A DNA stretch of 64,000 bases from an uncultured bacterium (GCA_937949555.1 CALEDV010000048.1:17141-81140); one strand, 5' to 3'. Counted from the first letter of the stretch, positions 32,702 through 42,610 are shown. The notes: generated by a model not told the origin, from the letters alone. A program made the numbers and translations.

Positions 32702-32820
32702 TTACATTCATGAACCCACAGGGCATGATAGATTTTATCTTAGTCCTATAAATAAAACCTCAGCAGGACAAAAAAAATCAAGGAGCAGGTCTCTTAATCT
32801 AAAGGTTCAAGGCAAACAAA

Positions 32821-32856
32821 AAGGCAAAGGGTTTATAAAATATCCCTTTGCCTTTT
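32821..32856 (-). terminator. Intrinsic terminator downstream of chemoreceptor gene
   Basis: AAGGCAAAGGG...CCCTTTGCCTT hairpin. Confidence 0.75.
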
Positions 32857-32873
32857 AAAAAACCAAAGAGGGC

Positions 32874-34658
32874 CTAGTCCCTTGTCCTAAAGCCAGACAC
32901 AGACTGCTTGAGCTGCTCTGCTACCTTTGTAAGATTATTCACCTCCTGCATCACATCTTCAGACATATTTTCCATCTCCTGAGCAATTGCAGAGGTCTTC
33001 TCAATATTTCTCGCCACCTCTTCCGACGCAGCAGACTGTTCATCCACAGCCGTGGCTATCTGTGTTATCTGATCCCTCACCCTCTCAACGGCCTCTACAA
33101 TATGATTTAAGGCATCGCCAACTTCCCTTATATAATCTGTTGCCTTTGTAACCTGCCCAGAGGCATCTTCCATAGATTTTGTGGTCTGCTCTGATTCTAT
33201 CTGTACAGCACTTATTTTTTCAGATATCTCAGCGGTAGCCTTTATAGTCCTTTCTGCAAGTTTCCTAACCTCATCGGCAACCACGGCAAATCCCCTACCC
33301 TGCTCTCCTGCCCTTGCAGCCTCTATTGCAGCATTCAGGGCAAGTAGATTTGTCTGGTCTGCTATATCTTTAATAACAGTAACGATATCACCTATTTCAC
33401 CCACCCTGTTATTGAGCTTATCAACCATTGATGCAAGTTCCACCGTAGATGTATAGACCCCGTTTACGGTATTTACAGCGCCGTCGGCCACATTTTTACC
33501 CTTATTAGCAGTCTCCATTGCCTCTGCAGAGGTCTCTGAGGCCACTGAGGCATTCCTTGCAATATCCGTAATGGTTTGGCTCATTTCCTCAGCGGCAGTA
33601 GCAATCTGTGATGCCTGCATGGACTGATTTTTAGCACCCTCAGTAGTCTTTAATGAACGATTTTTCAATACCTCTACGCTTGCAACCACATCTTTTGCAG
33701 AAATAAATACGCCCTTGATCATTCCGTTAAAGGAATCAGTCATTGCGTTCATCTGAGCAATAGTCTGCCCTATGTCATCGGTATTTTTTGTCTCAAGTTT
33801 TGTGGTAAGGTCACCACCTGCAATCTTATGAAGCGCCTCTCTAATGTTGCCTACAGGCACAATGGCAAGCTTCTTTACGAGCATATAGATAAGAACAATC
33901 AAAACCAGAATAATTACTGAGCCAAGCATAAGCGTCTGTATTAATGTAGTTGCGATTGCCGACTGCATGGGCTTAAGATCAGCAAGTATCTCAAAGGCTC
34001 CCCTCTGTTCGCCCACAGACCAACCTTCCATCTTGATGCCCAGGGGATCAAATCCCTTGCCCTCAGGATAATCCTTTTCCGTACCATGGCACAACATACA
34101 CTCTTGAGTAAGTGTAATTGGTCGCATATATCGAAGCACATTCTTCTCTTTGTCCACTATCCACAACTCTTCAAGCTTATTTGAAGACATCTTCTGGAGC
34201 ATATCCCTCTCAATAGGATCAGCCTCATTTGCCTTGTTTCGAGCTTGGACCCTCGGCACTCTAAATTGGTATCCAACCTTCTCAGCATCTGCCTTTGCTA
34301 CGGACCATGAGGCAACAATAGGAATTGTGTAATAGTAATCTGCTTCCCTCGCCTTTTGAATAATCTCATCTTGGTTTTTTGCACCACCAATCTTGTCCCT
34401 AATGTCCTTCAAAAGCCTTGAGTCCTCGAAGGCGTTGTGCTTAGCCCTCAATCCTGCAATAAACTGCCTCGTATTCTCGGACTGTAAGGTAACAGCCCTT
34501 GCCTTTGAAATGATGTTAGCCATTTCTCTCTCTTCAATCTTAGACTTGATGAAGAAGAAGTTGATCATGTAACTGACAATAAAACTGATAACAACAAGGA
34601 TAATAATCTTTGTACCAAAATTCACTCCCTGCATAAAACCTCCCTCTGTCTCTCCCAT
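32874..34658 (-). CDS. Methyl-accepting chemotaxis protein with DUF3365-like periplasmic sensor containing a CxxCH heme motif
   Basis: [23 protein letters not shown] signalling hairpin ([29 protein letters not shown]). Confidence 0.9.
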   Translation of the reverse strand: MGETEGGFMQGVNFGTKIIILVVISFIVSYMINFFFIKSKIEEREMANIISKARAVTLQSENTRQFIAGLRAKHNAFEDSRLLKDIRDKIGGAKNQDEIIQKAREADYYYTIPIVASWSVAKADAEKVGYQFRVPRVQARNKANEADPIERDMLQKMSSNKLEELWIVDKEKNVLRYMRPITLTQECMLCHGTEKDYPEGKGFDPLGIKMEGWSVGEQRGAFEILADLKPMQSAIATTLIQTLMLGSVIILVLIVLIYMLVKKLAIVPVGNIREALHKIAGGDLTTKLETKNTDDIGQTIAQMNAMTDSFNGMIKGVFISAKDVVASVEVLKNRSLKTTEGAKNQSMQASQIATAAEEMSQTITDIARNASVASETSAEAMETANKGKNVADGAVNTVNGVYTSTVELASMVDKLNNRVGEIGDIVTVIKDIADQTNLLALNAAIEAARAGEQGRGFAVVADEVRKLAERTIKATAEISEKISAVQIESEQTTKSMEDASGQVTKATDYIREVGDALNHIVEAVERVRDQITQIATAVDEQSAASEEVARNIEKTSAIAQEMENMSEDVMQEVNNLTKVAEQLKQSVSGFRTRD

Positions 34659-34728
34659 TTTATCTCCTTATTTTTTAGGATAAACAATAATTGCGTTTAC
34701 AATAGGTCTCAAAGTGGAGGTTATTTTA

Positions 34729-35010
34729 CTACGCTACATTTTTTTTATTCCACCCCTCATAAAAATATTTTCGATAAAGGGACAGACCATCAATAAAGCG
34801 CTGCAGTAGGATACGCCATTGTCAGTAGCGGCTTAATTTGTCCGCTCGTTGTTATACCATAAGATGAAAATGAACAAATCAATGTCAATCTGGATTTTCT
34901 CTAAGGAGCTATAGAACTTCTTGCGAAAAGCCACTTCGTAGAATCCTTGCTGAACAGTATGAATAAGTCGCTCAACGGCTACATTGGTCCTTGGAATGCC
35001 TAACCTTACT
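34729..35010 (-). pseudogene. IS481-like transposase C-terminal remnant
   Basis: Minus translation: GIPRTNVAVERLIHTVQQGFYEVAFRKKFYSSLEKIQIDIDLFIFILWYNNERTN* then, frameshifted, LQRFIDGLSLYRKYFYEGW. Confidence 0.8.
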
Positions 35011-35135
35011 CTTCCCTACGCTATTGTCTTTGAGGCACAGAAAAAGTTCCTGTGGGCAGCTCTCAGGATAACCGAACATACTTTAACTGCTAAGCAATCT
35101 GATTTTACCAATTGATAAAAAGCAGAAATCAGCCC

Positions 35136-35338
35136 AAAGTTGCCCATAGAAACCTGTAAGAGCAAGAGGGCATGCCTGAAAGCCTTTATACTGCCACAGG
35201 GTTTATTAAAAGGGCCATAGGTCATTCAGTCACCAAGAGGTGATTAGTTTGGCATTGTCTGTGAAGGTCCAGAGGTCTCGTAAAAAGGGGTGGCAATAAA
35301 GCCCTTTCAGCACACCCTCTTACTCCTATCGGCAATTT
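35136..35338 (+). repeat. 203-bp MITE-like repeat, copy 2
   Basis: Same length and orientation as copy 1. Confidence 0.85.
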
Positions 35339-35392
35339 AAGGATCAGGCAGTAAATTGACATAAAAGCAACCGTTGTGATAAGTTGTTAGCC

Positions 35393-35641
35393 ATGTTTTT
35401 TAAAAAAGCTAAACCTGAAGATAACCCTTCTGAGGATGCACAACTCAGAGAGAGGTTGTTGCTTTTGATAGAGGAGATAGAGAACCTCAGGAAGATAACG
35501 GAGAGCAAACTCCGTTACCTTGAGGAAAATGTGGAGACTCGGATCATAGAGCTTGAGAGCAAATTAGAAACCCTTGAGGAGAGACTTCATATTCTAAACC
35601 AGGTGCTTTTAGGTCTAGATCCATCAAGGCGTTTGAATTAA
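35393..35641 (+). CDS. Small coiled-coil hypothetical protein
   Basis: Intact ORF, Leu/Glu heptads; immediately upstream of tRNA-Gly. Confidence 0.55.
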   Translation: MFFKKAKPEDNPSEDAQLRERLLLLIEEIENLRKITESKLRYLEENVETRIIELESKLETLEERLHILNQVLLGLDPSRRLN

Positions 35642-35642
35642 T

Positions 35643-35715
35643 GCGGGTGTAGCTCAGTTGGTAGAGCACAACCTTGCCAAGGTTGGGGTCGCGGGTTCGA
35701 ATCCCGTCGCCCGCT
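35643..35715 (+). tRNA. tRNA-Gly (anticodon GCC), CCA not encoded
   Basis: GCGGGTG acceptor pairs with CGCCCGC; anticodon arm ACCTTGCCAAGGT; GGTTCGAATC T-loop. Confidence 0.95.
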
Positions 35716-35770
35716 TTTATTATAAGTAAGAATCAAAGTCTTACGGCAATATAATCCTGCCCTAATCTCC

Positions 35771-36496
35771 ATGATAGAGAAGACAAGAATAATTGAAAAC
35801 CCCTCAAGTCAATCAGAACTTGATAATGCCAAGAAAATCGCCAAAAATGTTCTAAAGAGCAGGAGTTTTCATCAGGTGCTCAGTGAATCTATAAGCCAAG
35901 ATACTGAGAATCCACTTGCAAAGTTTGGTGGTGCCCCAGCACAGTCTCCTATAAGGGACAATGCCTCCTCCAGCGCTGATTATGAGAAGATTATTAATGT
36001 GGTCTTCAAACACGAAGGCAGGGGCTTTGTAAAGGAGGATGCGGGCAGGGAGTCTTCAAAATTCGGCATCCTTCAAGGCACTGCCCGTCAGTATGGGTAT
36101 ACTGGCGACATAGCCTCAATGACTAAGGAGGATGCGGAGAGGATATACAAAAAACTTTGGGATAAATCTGGGGCAAATACATTGCCATATCCCCTGAGTC
36201 TCGTTCATTTTGACACCTATGTTAACAGCCCTGCTGCTGCCCGTAGGATGCTTCAGAAATCCCAGGGCGATGTAGAGGTTTATCTATCTTTGAGGCAGGA
36301 GAGGTATGACAGGCTTGCTGAACTCAGACCTGAAAGGTTTGCAAGGTATAAGAAGGGGTGGGCAAATAGGATAAACAACCTCCGCACCCTGATATCAGAG
36401 GATCGAACAAACAACTCCATTGCTTCTAATCCTCTTCAGATTAACAGTGTTGCCTCCAATGCCACCCCGGCAAACTGGGACAAAAGGCTATTTTAG
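35771..36496 (+). CDS. GH108-like N-acetylmuramidase (secretion activator family)
   Basis: FKHEGRGFVKEDAGRESSKFGI motif; peptidoglycan-binding-like C-term. Confidence 0.75.
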   Translation: MIEKTRIIENPSSQSELDNAKKIAKNVLKSRSFHQVLSESISQDTENPLAKFGGAPAQSPIRDNASSSADYEKIINVVFKHEGRGFVKEDAGRESSKFGILQGTARQYGYTGDIASMTKEDAERIYKKLWDKSGANTLPYPLSLVHFDTYVNSPAAARRMLQKSQGDVEVYLSLRQERYDRLAELRPERFARYKKGWANRINNLRTLISEDRTNNSIASNPLQINSVASNATPANWDKRLF

Positions 36497-37291
36497 CCCA
36501 AGAACATCCTGCATATCGTAAAAACCAGCCTCTTTATTGACTATCCATCCTGCAGCCCTAAGAGCTCCCCTTGCAAAGGTATCCCTGCTTGAAGCCCGAT
36601 GGGTTATCTCTATCCTTTCCCCAAGTCCTCCAAAATACACTGTGTGCTCACCTACTATGTCTCCAGCCCTAAGGGTTTGGATTCCTATCTCATTTCTTGT
36701 CCTCTCTCCGATCATGCCCTGTCTCGCATATACACCTACTTCGTTTAAATCCCTTTTTAAGGCCTCTGCGATTACCTGAGCCATCTTTAAGGCTGTGCCG
36801 CTGGGGGCGTCTTTTTTTAGGCGATGGTGTGCCTCTACTATCTCCACATCGTAATCATTTCCAAGCACTATAGCAATGTCCTTTAACACTCGAAGCAGCA
36901 GATTTACCCCTACGCTCATATTGGGAGCAAGTACCAGTGGTATAGAGGATGCCTTCTCTTTGATTGATTCAATCTCTGCCTGAGAGAGTCCTGTGGTGCC
37001 AATAACCATAGCCTTTTTGTGCTGGACAGCAATGCCTACATTCCCTGCAACTGCCTCTTTATTAGTAAAATCTATAACCACATCACCCTTGTCAATAACT
37101 GCCCCAAGAGAATCACTAAGGCGTACTCCCAGGTCTCCAATTCCTAATATAGAGCCAATATCCTTTCCGATAGAATCATGTCCTTTTCTTTCTACTGCCC
37201 CTACAATTTCCATATCGGCATACTCTTTTGAAAGAGCTGTAATCCTGCTACCCATCCTGCCTGCTGCTCCCATTACTATAATCTTTGTCAT
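36488..37291 (-). CDS. dapB: 4-hydroxy-tetrahydrodipicolinate reductase
   Basis: VMGAAGRMG; EAHHRLKKDAPSGTA. Confidence 0.95.
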   Translation of the reverse strand: MTKIIVMGAAGRMGSRITALSKEYADMEIVGAVERKGHDSIGKDIGSILGIGDLGVRLSDSLGAVIDKGDVVIDFTNKEAVAGNVGIAVQHKKAMVIGTTGLSQAEIESIKEKASSIPLVLAPNMSVGVNLLLRVLKDIAIVLGNDYDVEIVEAHHRLKKDAPSGTALKMAQVIAEALKRDLNEVGVYARQGMIGERTRNEIGIQTLRAGDIVGEHTVYFGGLGERIEITHRASSRDTFARGALRAAGWIVNKEAGFYDMQDVLGLK

Positions 37292-37309
37292 TAAGTCCTC
37301 CTTATTTTT

Positions 37310-38020
37310 TTATCGTTTTGTTCTGAGTCTCTCTGAGGGCACGGGGGCATGCACAGTGTATATTGGATTTGCCAAAGTCCACCACCCCTCTCGCTGTTTG
37401 CTGTCAAACTCTATCCTGTAAACATATTTTATGCTCTTATAGGCAAGATCAAAGGGAGATATTACCCTAAGGGGAGCTCCATGGTCATGGGGAAGCGCTT
37501 TGCCATTCATATCCACTGCCAATATTATCTGATTCTTTGGGTCCAAAAGAGACTCCAGGGGGAAGGATTCAATGTAATGCCCCTGTCCGTAGGGCTTTGA
37601 ACGGGTCTCACCAAGGGAGTGGAAGGTTACAAATCTTGCGTTGCTATGGGGCGTTACCATCTTTAATACCTCATGAAAGCGGAACCCTCTCCACTTGATG
37701 TCCTTCACTGACCATCCCTCAACACAATGAAAATCCGATAGCTGTTCAGTAACACTAATCTGTCTCACCTGTTGGTATGATAAAGAGATAGGGTTATCCA
37801 CCAAGCCGTCTATTATTAGTTTATATGGTTCCTTCTTTGCCCTATCGCTGTATTTGATAGTGCCTGAGTCAGGATCAAATCTGAAGGAGTCCTTCTCTAC
37901 TGTCCTAACCCCGAGGGAGGATACAAAGTAAGACCATGCCTGCTCTATCGAGGAAAAACACACCGCTGTAGTGGCTATCAATTTTAGGAACATCCTCCTG
38001 GCAATGCCTCCTTCCTGCAT
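37310..38020 (-). CDS. Sulfite-oxidase-like molybdopterin oxidoreductase with Tat signal
   Basis: RRMFLK Tat-like motif; DFHCVEGWSVKDIKWRG; HGAPLRVISPF. Confidence 0.85.
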   Translation of the reverse strand: MQEGGIARRMFLKLIATTAVCFSSIEQAWSYFVSSLGVRTVEKDSFRFDPDSGTIKYSDRAKKEPYKLIIDGLVDNPISLSYQQVRQISVTEQLSDFHCVEGWSVKDIKWRGFRFHEVLKMVTPHSNARFVTFHSLGETRSKPYGQGHYIESFPLESLLDPKNQIILAVDMNGKALPHDHGAPLRVISPFDLAYKSIKYVYRIEFDSKQREGWWTLANPIYTVHAPVPSERLRTKR

Positions 38021-38066
38021 TTTGCTCTCCTTTCAGTGAGACATGATAGAGACAATTTTGGCATGT

Positions 38067-39776
38067 TTAATTATAAAGCCCCCTTACGGAGATTACATAA
38101 AGGGTATTTACAAAGGGATTAGCCCCCTTCAGTATGTTGGAAGCCTTTACGCCCATGATGGGCTTACAAAGCACAATCAGTCTGTCATTGAGGAGTCCGT
38201 AATCAAGTATCTCTCCATCAAGCTTATCTACTAAGGTAAACTGCTCAACAGACAATCCATTCCACCAAAGAAACCTTATCTCTGATTCTTTAAAACCCAA
38301 ACCCTTAGCCATACCGAGTATGGGAATCCTCTTAGGTACAATTACACCGCCTGCTCTGGAGATCAGGCGATCCTTTATGGTCCACTCGCCCCTTTCAATC
38401 ATAAACACTGGCGTATCTTTCTTAAAGGTCGTTGAGAATCCGCCAAATCCCTCTCCGCTGCTCCAGGATATCACCCCTGTGGAAGAATACAGGTTAAGGG
38501 ATCCCTTTTCATCCCACAGGATAAACCCCTTTTTCCCCTCTGGAGACTCTATAGCAGTGAAGTCATATATGTTTACCCTTTCTGGCAGTTTTAGAGGTTC
38601 CCCCCTAATGATATTGCCCTGGTTATAACTCAACATATAGACCCTTCCGTCAAAACCTTCTTGCTTTGAATAGGACTGCTCGATTATAGTGTTTCCGTAG
38701 CCTCTGATAAATGCATCCTTTCGCTCAGCAATCTTCTTGAGTTCTTTATCCTGAACTTGATATATGTAGGAGTCAACTACACCCTCTTTATAAACTGTCA
38801 CCATTATACTCTCCCTCCTCTGTCCTTCGAGAGCAAAGGTGTCGACCCAGAGTATCTGCTCTGCTGAGGTTGTCTGAAATTCCCATAATAAACGCAAATC
38901 CGTAGAGGGCTGATATACAGAGAGGTTATTGGAGGATGCAAGTATTATCTCAGAACTGCCATCACCGTCAAGATCGGCAATGGCGATCTTCTTGATTGAG
39001 GATGGAACCTGATAGGTCAAGAGTATATTGCTGTCTGCTGCCCAGAAGGGTCTTGACTTTGCTATCAGGGATTGGGCAATTCCTGCATCCACTGTTGTGG
39101 TTTTCTCAGAAAAGGGCTTTCCGTCCTTTGTCCAGAACAGACGCTGCCTAATAATGGAGGATTCGAGGTTTCTTGATGAATCAATTACCATTAATATCTC
39201 AGTGCCCCTCTTCCTTGCCTCTTCAGATAGTTTTTGTATATCTGGATGGTCTGCCGCACTGTCTATGATTTCAAATCTGTCCCTGTCCTTGAGCATCTGA
39301 TAATAGTGATCTGCTAGAAACCAGTTGATGTCAAACTGATAAAACAACACCTTTATCTTATTCATAGAAACTTTAAACATTGCATCTTTGAGTCCATCTT
39401 TATCGCCTTCAATAAGCACAATGTCTGACTGATTTTCATCAGCCCTTATAACCTCTGCCACTCCGATAGGTTTTTCGACCTTGCCTAAGTATTCACGGGT
39501 AACAGGATGCATAAAGCTCACATCCTCCTTGAAGATATAGAGCCTCATGCCAACCTTTATCTTGTCTTTTGAGCCTTTGTTTATGACAGCCCTATTGCCA
39601 TCCTGAGAAATAACCCTACCTGAAACCGCGGGAAAATAAGAAAGCGCCTCTTGCATAAGTATGGAAAAGGCGTCTTCTGAAGGTTTGTTTTGTTGGGTGT
39701 TAGCCGTTAGAGGATAAAATATACATAACAGAAATATTACAAAAACTCCCAAGGATACACCTCCCCTTAATACCAT
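38067..39776 (-). CDS. Secreted FG-GAP/VCBS-like hypothetical protein
   Basis: Signal peptide; IADLDGDGSSEIILAS. Confidence 0.6.
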   Translation of the reverse strand: MVLRGGVSLGVFVIFLLCIFYPLTANTQQNKPSEDAFSILMQEALSYFPAVSGRVISQDGNRAVINKGSKDKIKVGMRLYIFKEDVSFMHPVTREYLGKVEKPIGVAEVIRADENQSDIVLIEGDKDGLKDAMFKVSMNKIKVLFYQFDINWFLADHYYQMLKDRDRFEIIDSAADHPDIQKLSEEARKRGTEILMVIDSSRNLESSIIRQRLFWTKDGKPFSEKTTTVDAGIAQSLIAKSRPFWAADSNILLTYQVPSSIKKIAIADLDGDGSSEIILASSNNLSVYQPSTDLRLLWEFQTTSAEQILWVDTFALEGQRRESIMVTVYKEGVVDSYIYQVQDKELKKIAERKDAFIRGYGNTIIEQSYSKQEGFDGRVYMLSYNQGNIIRGEPLKLPERVNIYDFTAIESPEGKKGFILWDEKGSLNLYSSTGVISWSSGEGFGGFSTTFKKDTPVFMIERGEWTIKDRLISRAGGVIVPKRIPILGMAKGLGFKESEIRFLWWNGLSVEQFTLVDKLDGEILDYGLLNDRLIVLCKPIMGVKASNILKGANPFVNTLYVISVRGLYN

Positions 39777-39934
39777 TGGACTCTCCTACAAGTTAATTTT
39801 AATCCTTAATCAGGGTAATTAAAATTACTCTTTTTTTTCAAACTGCCACCTCACTGGTCAGAATCTGAGCCTGTTCAACTGCTCTGGACTTGATAGTTCT
39901 TAACCTCCGTTGCATCAGTTGCTGCCTTTGGGTT

Positions 39935-40171
39935 TTAGGTATTTTGAGACATTGTCCTTATTTCATGAGCTGCCACTGTCATTGCAATCATCACTGCTTC
40001 ATCAATCTCTGATTTTAGCGCTCCACTCTGTTCTTCCACGGCAAGACAATACTCAGTTCAAGGTTGACATCCTGCTACAAGGGATGCAGAAAGCGCCATC
40101 AGGTACTCAGTCTTCCTGTCTAAAGAACCTTCTGTATAAACCCTTTCAAAGAAACTGTCATAAAAGTCCAT
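39935..40171 (-). CDS. Carboxymuconolactone decarboxylase/AhpD-like selenoprotein (CxxU), UGA at 40060-40058
   Basis: My minus-strand translation: MDFYDSFFERVYTEGSLDRKTEYLMALSASLVAGCQPUTEYCLAVEEQSGALKSEIDEAVMIAMTVAAHEIRTMSQNT*; UGA at the second Cys of the family CxxC; hairpin after UGA. Confidence 0.8.
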
Positions 40172-40201
40172 TGTTTGGGTATAGGCCTTGTAGTCATTTG
40201 C

Positions 40202-41032
40202 TCATGGGGTCTCCTTTGGCTTTTCAAAGTAAGGGCATTTCTGCCCTCTGCAACCATGGGGATGATATTCCACATAAAGGCACTTGCTCATGGAATTACT
40301 AATATGAAGGTTTATCCCAAAATCCTCTTGAAATATACCGATGGAGGATTCGATAGATGCCCTTGCATAGGCTTTGCAGCAACTCGGACCAGTAAGCTCG
40401 GATATTATACGAGCAATCTTTGCCACAGCATTCATGGTGATTCTTTGTTCCTTGTCTGTGCCACAAACTGATTTTGATAATAAAGAAACGCATGCGCCTA
40501 CCGCTACAGTGATTCCGCATAGTCCTGTAAGACCGCAATATCCTCCTTTCGCCTGCTCTGCAATCCTGTTGAATACCTCCGCAATGTCTCTGTTATCAAT
40601 AACATCGGGGCATGTATTTTTGAGGGCAGACATGAGAGCACCTCCTACAATCCATGCGTGCTGACATCCGAGCATAGGAAGTGAAGGTATAGACATCATG
40701 AGTTCTGCTGTTTCAAGGGGATCTTTCCACCTATTGGTGAATGATACCTCTTTTATAATTCTCAGGGCGTCCTTATTATGACAATCTTCACAAACATAGT
40801 GCCCTTCTGTGCACCTCATATAACCACGGGAGGACCTCTGACAGTAATCGCACTTCATTTCCTCTGCATGGGTGAGATAGGTTAGCGCCCTTGCACAAAC
40901 CATGCAGTTTTCACTGTTTGCAGATCTTATGGCTGTCTCTTTTTTTACATCCTGTCCCTCTTGAGGATGCTCCACGTCATCCTTTGTATCGGAGGTTGCT
41001 CAGCAAGAGGGATTCTCAGTAATTCTGTCCAT
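40202..41032 (-). CDS. DUF5714-like protein, probable N-terminal Cys-Sec (UGA at 41002-41000)
   Basis: Track starts at GTG 40975, but ATG 41032 with AAGGAG upstream reads MDRITENPSCUATSDTKDDVEHPQEGQDV... in the same frame with only the UGA in between; multiple CxxC motifs downstream. Confidence 0.65.
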
Positions 41033-41176
41033 AGCTTTATGTCTCCTTATTATGATATGAGAGAGAGAGAGGATTATGGCATGTCAGGCAATGTATGAGC
41101 AACAGATAGGAGGGGCAGTGATTGGATTATGAATTAGATATAGTTTAAAATAAAGAAAAACATGGAGGTCCGAGAT

Positions 41177-41305
41177 ATGAAAGGGATACTTTTTGCATTA
41201 ATTGTCGCATTTGTATCCATCTCAATGATGGGATGCAACACTGTTCACGGAGTAGGCAAAGATGTTGAAAGCGCAGGCAGGGCAATACAGAAATCGTCTC
41301 AATAA
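41177..41305 (+). CDS. Entericidin-like small lipoprotein (42 aa)
   Basis: MKGILFALIVAFVSISMMGCNTVHGVGKDVESAGRAIQKSSQ*; absent from ORF track because of its length. Confidence 0.8.
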   Translation: MKGILFALIVAFVSISMMGCNTVHGVGKDVESAGRAIQKSSQ

Positions 41306-41325
41306 AATAAAGGGGGCTTCATAAA

Positions 41326-41553
41326 ATGGAAGTTAAGACCGAAGGCATGACAGCCATAGTAACCATCTTTGCTAATGTAGCACAATTCATTGATAGCCTT
41401 GCAAGGCTTCTTGAATCAGGGGAGTTTTTCAGTATGGGTGCTCAGGAAAGGGCAGAAATCATAAATAACATATTTTCAATCAGCAAGTTTCTCAATGAAA
41501 CAGGCCTCTCAATCCATGAGATGATTGAGCAAGCCAAAGAGGCGAAATCTTAA
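41326..41553 (+). CDS. Hypothetical protein (75 aa)
   Basis: Intact ORF with upstream SD-like AAGGGGG. Confidence 0.5.
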   Translation: MEVKTEGMTAIVTIFANVAQFIDSLARLLESGEFFSMGAQERAEIINNIFSISKFLNETGLSIHEMIEQAKEAKS

Positions 41554-41593
41554 GGGTTTGTTTTTATACTCAATATAGGCATTTTATGCTCCT

Positions 41594-42610
41594 ATGCTAA
41601 AGGACCTGAGGTTAATATCCCTTGCGAGCGCCTCTCTTTTTATCCTCTATATATGCGTCCAGTTGTTTATTCCTTCCTATACTGGTGTATTTCCGATAGA
41701 GGTTGAGATACCAGAGGGGACATCCTTTAGACAGGCAATGGATATACTACATAAGCACAATCTCATTAGGGACAAGAATATCTTCATAATCCTTGGCAGA
41801 ATCAGCGGCATGGACAAGAAAATACGGGCTGGATATTATGCCTTCTGGGGTTATATGAGTCCCTATCAAGTATATAACAGATTCAAGGAAGGCAGGATTA
41901 TTGAGTATGAGGTAACAATAAACGAAGGAGACAGTCTTTTAGAGATAAAGCAAAAGCTCTCTCAAAAAAAGATCATCTCTGAGGTTGATTTTGAAAGGTT
42001 ATCCACGGACAGAACATTTCTCTCATCAATGAACATAAAATCCCAAAGCTTAGAGGGCTATCTGTATCCTGATACCTATAAGTTCCCAAAGGGTGCCAAG
42101 CCTTCAACGACCTTAAAGACTATGATAGACCGGCTCCGAAGGGAATATAATCAGGAGATATGGGACGGTCTCAAGAGGCTTGGCTGGGATGAAAACCAGA
42201 TGCTCACCCTGGCATCTATAATTGAGCGGGAGGCAGTAACAGATAAGGAACGCCCTATAATATCCGCTGTATATCATAACAGGCTGAGACTGGGCATGCC
42301 ACTTCAGGCAGACCCAACTGCCATATACGGCATAAAGAGTTATAAAGAGAAGATATACCGCAAAGACCTGCTGAGAAACACCCCCTATAACACTTATATT
42401 ATCAAGGGATTGCCTCCAGGTCCTATCGCATCACCAGGCGTACAATCTATAAGGGCTGCCCTCAATCCAGCGAGATTGCCCTATCTGTATTTTGTATCTA
42501 AAAATGACGGCACCCATATATTCTCAAAGACCTTAGAAGAACACAACCGAGCCATACGCAATGTAAGACAGGGCATACAAAGCACAATCACAGAAGAGGC
42601 TGAATCATGA
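41594..42610 (+). CDS. mltG: Endolytic transglycosylase MltG
   Basis: SLEGYLYPDTYKF; ASIIEREA; ASPGVQSIRAALNPA. Confidence 0.93.
   Translation: MLKDLRLISLASASLFILYICVQLFIPSYTGVFPIEVEIPEGTSFRQAMDILHKHNLIRDKNIFIILGRISGMDKKIRAGYYAFWGYMSPYQVYNRFKEGRIIEYEVTINEGDSLLEIKQKLSQKKIISEVDFERLSTDRTFLSSMNIKSQSLEGYLYPDTYKFPKGAKPSTTLKTMIDRLRREYNQEIWDGLKRLGWDENQMLTLASIIEREAVTDKERPIISAVYHNRLRLGMPLQADPTAIYGIKSYKEKIYRKDLLRNTPYNTYIIKGLPPGPIASPGVQSIRAALNPARLPYLYFVSKNDGTHIFSKTLEEHNRAIRNVRQGIQSTITEEAES

Noticed and set aside
39840-39934. Short ORF MQRRLRTIKSRAVEQAQILTSEVAV downstream of the CMD-like gene
   Set aside because: Too short, no clear support as a gene.
39910-40302. 130-aa plus-strand ORF over the CMD-like gene
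   Set aside because: Antisense to the UGA-containing CMD-like coding sequence, which has family-level similarity; the plus ORF has none.
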